Positions 59,685 to 64,000 of a stretch of 64,000 bases of DNA are shown piece after piece. The stretch covers positions 84,072-148,071 of the forward strand of contig JAHQVK010000050.1 in the NCBI GenBank assembly GCA_019634385.1, written 5' to 3'. The number at the start of each line of letters is the position of its first letter. The stretch's first letter is position 1. The notes beneath the pieces were generated by a model. It had not been told where the DNA came from. It worked only from the letters and a program-made list of their open reading frames with translations, and searched no databases. Source of the stretch: Myxococcales bacterium. Lineage in GTDB: Bacteria; Myxococcota; Kuafuiibacteriia; Kuafuiibacteriales; Kuafuiibacteriaceae. The position numbers and the translations under genes are program-made.

Positions 59685-59797
59685 TACAGCAGAAATCACT
59701 TGGGTTGACCCAAGTTCCGGCTTCTACGCCGGGCTATGCCCCGCTGCGCGACCACTTGTTGATTCTTATAGAATCAATTCAAGTGGTCTCTGCTATA
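59685..59797 (+). repeat. Family-1 hairpin element, copy R10
   Basis: tacagcagaaatcacttgggttgacccaagttccggcttctacgccgggctatgccccgctgcgcgaccacttgttgattcttatagaatcaattcaagtggtctctgctata; its end overlaps the pyrC stop codon. Confidence 0.92.
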
Positions 59798-60851
59798 TAC
59801 GCTCCGCTCGCCAATGTAGCCCATCTTCAGGATAGAACGGGAGAATCTCTACCCCCGGTGCAACCAACACTCGCTCCGGGACTTCAACCGGACGCGATTG
59901 GCGAGATAAGCGGATGCGACCCAAATTTACGGGAAGACCATAAAAAGCTTGTCCACGGTGGGAGGCAAATGCTCCAAACTGCTTGAGGGCCCCTTCTTCG
60001 TCAAAGACTTGAGCATACAGAGCAAGAGCTAACGGAGCGGTGTATAGGCCCGCACAGCAATGTGAGGCTTCTTTTGCAGAAATAGGGTGAGGCGCACTGT
60101 CCGTGCCCAAAAACAAGCGGGGATGCCCGGAACGTATTGCTCGACGAAGAGCTCGTTTGTGCTCCATACGCTTCAATACTGGCAGACAGTAGTGATGAGG
60201 ACGCAGACCCCCTCTAAACATATCGTTACGGTCCAGTAACAGGTGATGCGCGGTTAGCGTACCCCCCACCGTTTCCGGCCCATCCAGCACAAATTGAACC
60301 CCTTCTTCGGTCGTGATGTGCTCCAGCACCACACGAAGTTGCGGATGCCGACGAACCAGCGGAATAAGTACGTCTTTAATGAAGACCTTCTCTCGATCAA
60401 AAACATCAATATCCGGTCCGAGCTTCTCACCGTGTATCAACAGCGGCAGTCCCATATCTGCCATTGCGTCAAGAACTGGATCCAGAGCGGCAACATCTGT
60501 CACCCCGTGAGCGGAGTTGGTGGTGGCATGAGCCGGATACAGTTTGATGCCAAACACCACATCAGAGGCCCCAGCCCGCTTCACCTCAGCGACAGTCATC
60601 TGATCGGTAAGATAGAGGGTCATCAGAGGGACAAAAGAATTGTTCGCGGGAAGAGCCCGAACGATGCGCTCTCGATATGCAAAAGCCTGAGCCACTGTCA
60701 CAACCGGCGAAGCCAGGTTGGGCATAACTATTGCCCGGCCAAACCAACGGGCTGATTCCGCAACCACCGCTCGCAATAGCTCCCCATCTCTCAGATGAAG
60801 ATGAAAATCGTCCGGAACCGGGATATCCAATTGGTCCGTCACTCGCTGCAC
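59793..60851 (-). CDS. pyrC: Dihydroorotase (class II, PyrC)
   Basis: DDFHLHLRDGELLRAVVAESARWFGRAIVMPNL, FGIKLYPAHATTNSAHGVTD, LLIHGE, HITTEEGVQFV, TAHHLLLDRNDMFRGGLRPHHYCLPVLK, FLGTDSAPH. Confidence 0.96.
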   Translation of the reverse strand: MQRVTDQLDIPVPDDFHLHLRDGELLRAVVAESARWFGRAIVMPNLASPVVTVAQAFAYRERIVRALPANNSFVPLMTLYLTDQMTVAEVKRAGASDVVFGIKLYPAHATTNSAHGVTDVAALDPVLDAMADMGLPLLIHGEKLGPDIDVFDREKVFIKDVLIPLVRRHPQLRVVLEHITTEEGVQFVLDGPETVGGTLTAHHLLLDRNDMFRGGLRPHHYCLPVLKRMEHKRALRRAIRSGHPRLFLGTDSAPHPISAKEASHCCAGLYTAPLALALYAQVFDEEGALKQFGAFASHRGQAFYGLPVNLGRIRLSRQSRPVEVPERVLVAPGVEILPFYPEDGLHWRAERI

Positions 60852-60984
60852 GTGAGCTCACTGTCAGGAAAAGCTCAACCGGTATACGTGCCTTGATCGC
60901 CTATAATACGGATAGGATAACACGGCTGGTCCAAGACCACCGGTTCATGGCTGTTAACCAAAGCTCAAATTTTGTGCATTTATT

Positions 60985-62172
60985 CTACCTAGAACGACTT
61001 CTACCTGCGCGCGAGTGGGACCGACGACCTCGGCCCGACGACCCCCGTGAACGGCCTTGACCAGCACGAATCCCAGTCTTCGGTCCTTTGGGCTTGGCCC
61101 CTGATTGTGCCCTCGAACGCATGAAAAACGCCGGTTGGGGCCCGCGAGCTACGATTCTCGGATCAAGCCAAGCAGCGATGGTGACTTCATCTCGGTTATG
61201 AAACAACTGGCGCTTTCGGATCCCCTGCCAACCAGCTTCCCGCAGAACAGAGACCACAGACTGCACCATTTCCGCCTTCTTCTTCATGGGCAGCTTGATA
61301 TTCACAATCATCTGCCGAGCCCACCCTCTGCGCCCCCATTTCGCCAAAAGCTGGGCCACCTCCAACGGGCGCCAGGCCATATCGCAAAGCAGCCAATCCA
61401 TGGTCGAATCTGGCGCATAGGTAAACGCACTCTCCTGGAGATGGGAAAACTGCTTCGGCGAAAACCGCACCTTCATCTTGGCCGGATCAATCGCCAGCAC
61501 ATGAGCTCCGCGACCTATGGCCACCTGGGTCCATCCGCCGGGGGCTGCCCCCAAGTCCACGCAGTTATCCCCCTTCTCGGGGCCGATCCCCAGCCAGATT
61601 GTGGCCTCTTCCAATTTGAGTCCCGAGCGCGAAACAGCATCTTCTGGCCGCCGAAGGCTTGGTTTACCACCAGGATACACCGACGGAACCGCGGCCACCG
61701 GCGTGACGCCCACCAACACCGCATTTTCGTCCGCTACCCAGATCTGAGCAAGCAGCTGAGCTTCGTCTGGTCCGTATTCTTGAGCACGAAGTGCAGGCAC
61801 CAACCGAACCCGAACCGCAGCGGGCAGTACTTCCCCCAAAGCTTGAGCAAGTCCTCGTCGTGGGTCATGCGGGTCGCGGCCATCTGCGGCAACAACCTGC
61901 AGACACCACCGAAGGTGAGACTTGGCGGCGGGTTGATGAGCACTGAGTGCCTTTGTCACTACATCCGCGATCTCCTCTGGACCACCGCTTTCGAGCACAG
62001 CATCGAGCAACATCGCTTGGCGGGCAAACGCAAGGTCCGCATAAGTAGCATCTGGTAAACGTGGTCGTTGGTCGGACGAGACCAACCCTTCGGCCATAAT
62101 CTCCGCTTCAGAGTTCAGTTCGTCCACCAGGTCGCTCTCGCTCCCAGAGCGGGTCAAGAAAGCCCATGACAT
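60985..62172 (-). CDS. RlmM-like 23S rRNA 2'-O-ribose methyltransferase with basic C-terminal tail
   Basis: DLGAAPGGWTQVAIGRGAHVLAIDPAKM, WLLCDMAWRPLEVAQLLAKW, MIVNIKLPMKKKAEMV, RKRQLFHNRDEVTIAAW; Arg/Ser/Gly tail RGSSGRGRRSHSRAGRSRSR. ORF track extends to 62259; ATG at 62172 (MSWAFLT) preferred. Confidence 0.82.
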   Translation of the reverse strand: MSWAFLTRSGSESDLVDELNSEAEIMAEGLVSSDQRPRLPDATYADLAFARQAMLLDAVLESGGPEEIADVVTKALSAHQPAAKSHLRWCLQVVAADGRDPHDPRRGLAQALGEVLPAAVRVRLVPALRAQEYGPDEAQLLAQIWVADENAVLVGVTPVAAVPSVYPGGKPSLRRPEDAVSRSGLKLEEATIWLGIGPEKGDNCVDLGAAPGGWTQVAIGRGAHVLAIDPAKMKVRFSPKQFSHLQESAFTYAPDSTMDWLLCDMAWRPLEVAQLLAKWGRRGWARQMIVNIKLPMKKKAEMVQSVVSVLREAGWQGIRKRQLFHNRDEVTIAAWLDPRIVARGPQPAFFMRSRAQSGAKPKGPKTGIRAGQGRSRGSSGRGRRSHSRAGRSRSR

Positions 62173-62406
62173 TGACTTGGTCGCTACTCCTGCGGGGCCA
62201 ACCGGCCAACGGTTTTGTGACGAGATAGATTTGACCGATAAGGTGACGTATCGAATCAAAGAAGAGCATGGTAGAGGCCATCACCGGCCTTCGGCATGTG
62301 TGCAGGAGACAGTGGTCACAATGGGGAGGTTTAAGGTGCGACATTCGGGCATATCTACGTCGTTGATACGTAGCCCAAAGGCAGTGCAGAGAAGGAAGAG
62401 CGAAGC

Positions 62407-63942
62407 ATGCAGCACCTCTCGGAAGTGATCGACTTCGAAGTCCTCATGGAGCGGGACGCAGACCGAGCTGCACAAGATGGCAATACCGCGCTCATTATCC
62501 GAGATCGGGCACTCGGAGAACAACTACCGCAAGGCTCCCCACTTACCCGGCTAAGATATTGGCTCGAAAACCGACGCCGAGTGGAAATCGACTTACCTGG
62601 CGAATCAGCGGCCAATCTGATTTCGCTACTTGGCTGGGCCCTACTGATCTTAGGCGCGCTCGCGGGCGCAAGTTGCGGTGCCGCCCTACTGGCTTACGAC
62701 GGCAAGTCACCGATCAACGTCATGGCGTGGCTGCTCTATGTGGCTGGTATACCCTTTGTTTTTGCTCTTTTCCTTATCCTTGGCCTCATGATGCCAAGGA
62801 GGTTCCTCTCTCGAGCAGGACCGGTTCAAGCCCTCCTTGGGACGTTGATCCAACCGTTGCTCCGTCGGTTGCCAGGAGGCATCCGTTGGACCCAAAGCGT
62901 CTTTGGGCGAAGCTCCGGTATTGAACGCTGGCTCCTTGTTGGACTAACCCAGGTGTTTACGATCGGCTTTCTCTTCGCAGCGATCATTACATTGCTCGTG
63001 AAGGTGGTGATCACTGATCTCGCCTTTTCATGGAGCACCACCCTGCACCTCCGCAACGAGCAGGTCGCTAAGGTCGTCCAGGTGGTCTCGTCCCCATGGA
63101 AAGGAATGGTTCCGCTCGCAGTCCCCGACGCTCGCGCGATCGAACAGAGCAATTACAACCGATACATTGACGACTTCACCCCCAACGCTCCGGGGGACAA
63201 TGCCATCCAGTCATCGATAACCCATCGATCATACCGTCGGCGAAGCAGCGTCGATCCGGTGACCAGCACAAGGTGGTGGATGTTTTGCGCAGCAGCCGTA
63301 GTCTGCTACGGGCTTATCCCCCGATTCATCCTCCTGTTGCTGTCCATGTGGTGCTGGCAACGAACACTCGCCAAATGGCCGGATCTAAAGCGAGCAGATG
63401 TAAGCAGTTTAATGCAGCGCCTCAACAACACCCATCCGGAGGGTGTCTTTACGCCCCGAAGGACCTCCGATATTGTTGAGCCCTACTCTACTCCGGATCC
63501 GCCGGTCCCGTCCGCAAAGATCACACCCGTCTCCGCGGAAGAGCCTTCAGGGGCAGACACTGCCGAAGCACAGCACCAGCAACCGCCCCTACTCACCGTG
63601 GTCTGGGGCTCAGCGGCTGCAGATCGCCAGGCCGCTGCTGCCGCTCTCATGCCTCCACCGCAAGAAGTGATGTCCGCGGGTGCCGATCTCGACCTAAGCG
63701 CGGAACGCAAGGTCCTCGAACATGCCGCAAATCAGCAACAATCTGTGCAAGTTTTGATTCCCCTTACTGAGCCACCCGTTGAAGACGTACTCAGTTTTCT
63801 TCGAGAGTTGGTTGCAGTGGCACCAGCCGTAGATATTGTGCCCATTGAGCGCCGAGAAAATACCTGGCATCACGCCACTATCGACAATCTCTGGACCCGC
63901 GCGTTGGCACGCGTTCAAGGTGTTGGAGTTCGTCAACCATGA
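62407..63942 (+). CDS. DUF2868 family membrane protein
   Basis: N-terminal LSEVIDFEVLMERDADRAAQDG and several TM segments; followed with ATGA overlap by a GTPase start, a known pairing with DUF3482-type GTPases. Confidence 0.75.
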   Translation: MQHLSEVIDFEVLMERDADRAAQDGNTALIIRDRALGEQLPQGSPLTRLRYWLENRRRVEIDLPGESAANLISLLGWALLILGALAGASCGAALLAYDGKSPINVMAWLLYVAGIPFVFALFLILGLMMPRRFLSRAGPVQALLGTLIQPLLRRLPGGIRWTQSVFGRSSGIERWLLVGLTQVFTIGFLFAAIITLLVKVVITDLAFSWSTTLHLRNEQVAKVVQVVSSPWKGMVPLAVPDARAIEQSNYNRYIDDFTPNAPGDNAIQSSITHRSYRRRSSVDPVTSTRWWMFCAAAVVCYGLIPRFILLLLSMWCWQRTLAKWPDLKRADVSSLMQRLNNTHPEGVFTPRRTSDIVEPYSTPDPPVPSAKITPVSAEEPSGADTAEAQHQQPPLLTVVWGSAAADRQAAAAALMPPPQEVMSAGADLDLSAERKVLEHAANQQQSVQVLIPLTEPPVEDVLSFLRELVAVAPAVDIVPIERRENTWHHATIDNLWTRALARVQGVGVRQP

Positions 63943-64000
63943 AGTCCTCTGAACGCTCAGCCCCCGCCCTCGCCGTAGTGGGATGTGTCAACATGGGGAA
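63939..64000 (+). CDS. Partial P-loop GTPase (probable DUF3482 partner), truncated by window end
   Basis: MKSSERSAPALAVVGCVNMG(K): start of a G1/Walker A motif; ATGA overlap with the DUF2868 gene. Confidence 0.55.
   Translation, partial: MKSSERSAPALAVVGCVNMG

Noticed and set aside
14257-59797. Family-1 repeats as integron attC sites or a CRISPR array
   Set aside because: Copies are dispersed in both orientations with no spacer periodicity, cassette arrangement or nearby integrase/cas genes; ends do not fit RYYYAAC/GTTRRRY core sites.
14257-59797. Family-1 repeats as simple Rho-independent terminators
   Set aside because: Three conserved hairpins plus complementary ends over about 110 bp and no consistent U-tract. 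A termination side role is possible but does not explain the conserved architecture.

Overview
This 64 kb bacterial chromosomal window looks deltaproteobacterial or Myxococcota-like by gene content (taxonomy is inference). Two mostly housekeeping blocks (about 1-38 kb and 53-64 kb) flank a gene-poor, scarred accessory region (about 38.1-53.1 kb) that starts at a tmRNA gene. Recognisable genes include rpoD with a very long N-terminal extension, dapD, gltB, a cyclophilin, mfd, a Leu/Val dehydrogenase, lon, mltG, galE, ssrA (tag ANDEPSLAMAA), tyrA (chorismate mutase-prephenate dehydrogenase), pyrC, a divergent hemF, an rlmM-like methyltransferase and a DUF2868/GTPase pair. The most unusual signals are: (1) a dispersed family of about 110 bp elements (11 loci here) with complementary ends and three internal hairpins, where stem-preserving variation suggests a selected or mobile nucleic-acid structure; (2) a decayed patatin-phospholipase gene directly downstream of ssrA, possibly a CBASS-like remnant; (3) a 190 bp MITE-like element with 15 bp perfect terminal inverted repeats that supplies a glycosyltransferase stop codon, plus a rearranged relative fused to family 1; (4) a 172 bp near-palindromic insertion splitting a PD40/TolB-like propeller gene; (5) a GH3 / flippase-like / MMPL / PLP-decarboxylase operon that could be an undescribed acyl-amide or lipid pathway; (6) an apparent pseudo-rhomboid with TPRs. 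No tRNA, rRNA or CRISPR array was recognised. All assignments come from reading the sequence and ORF track, with no database search.
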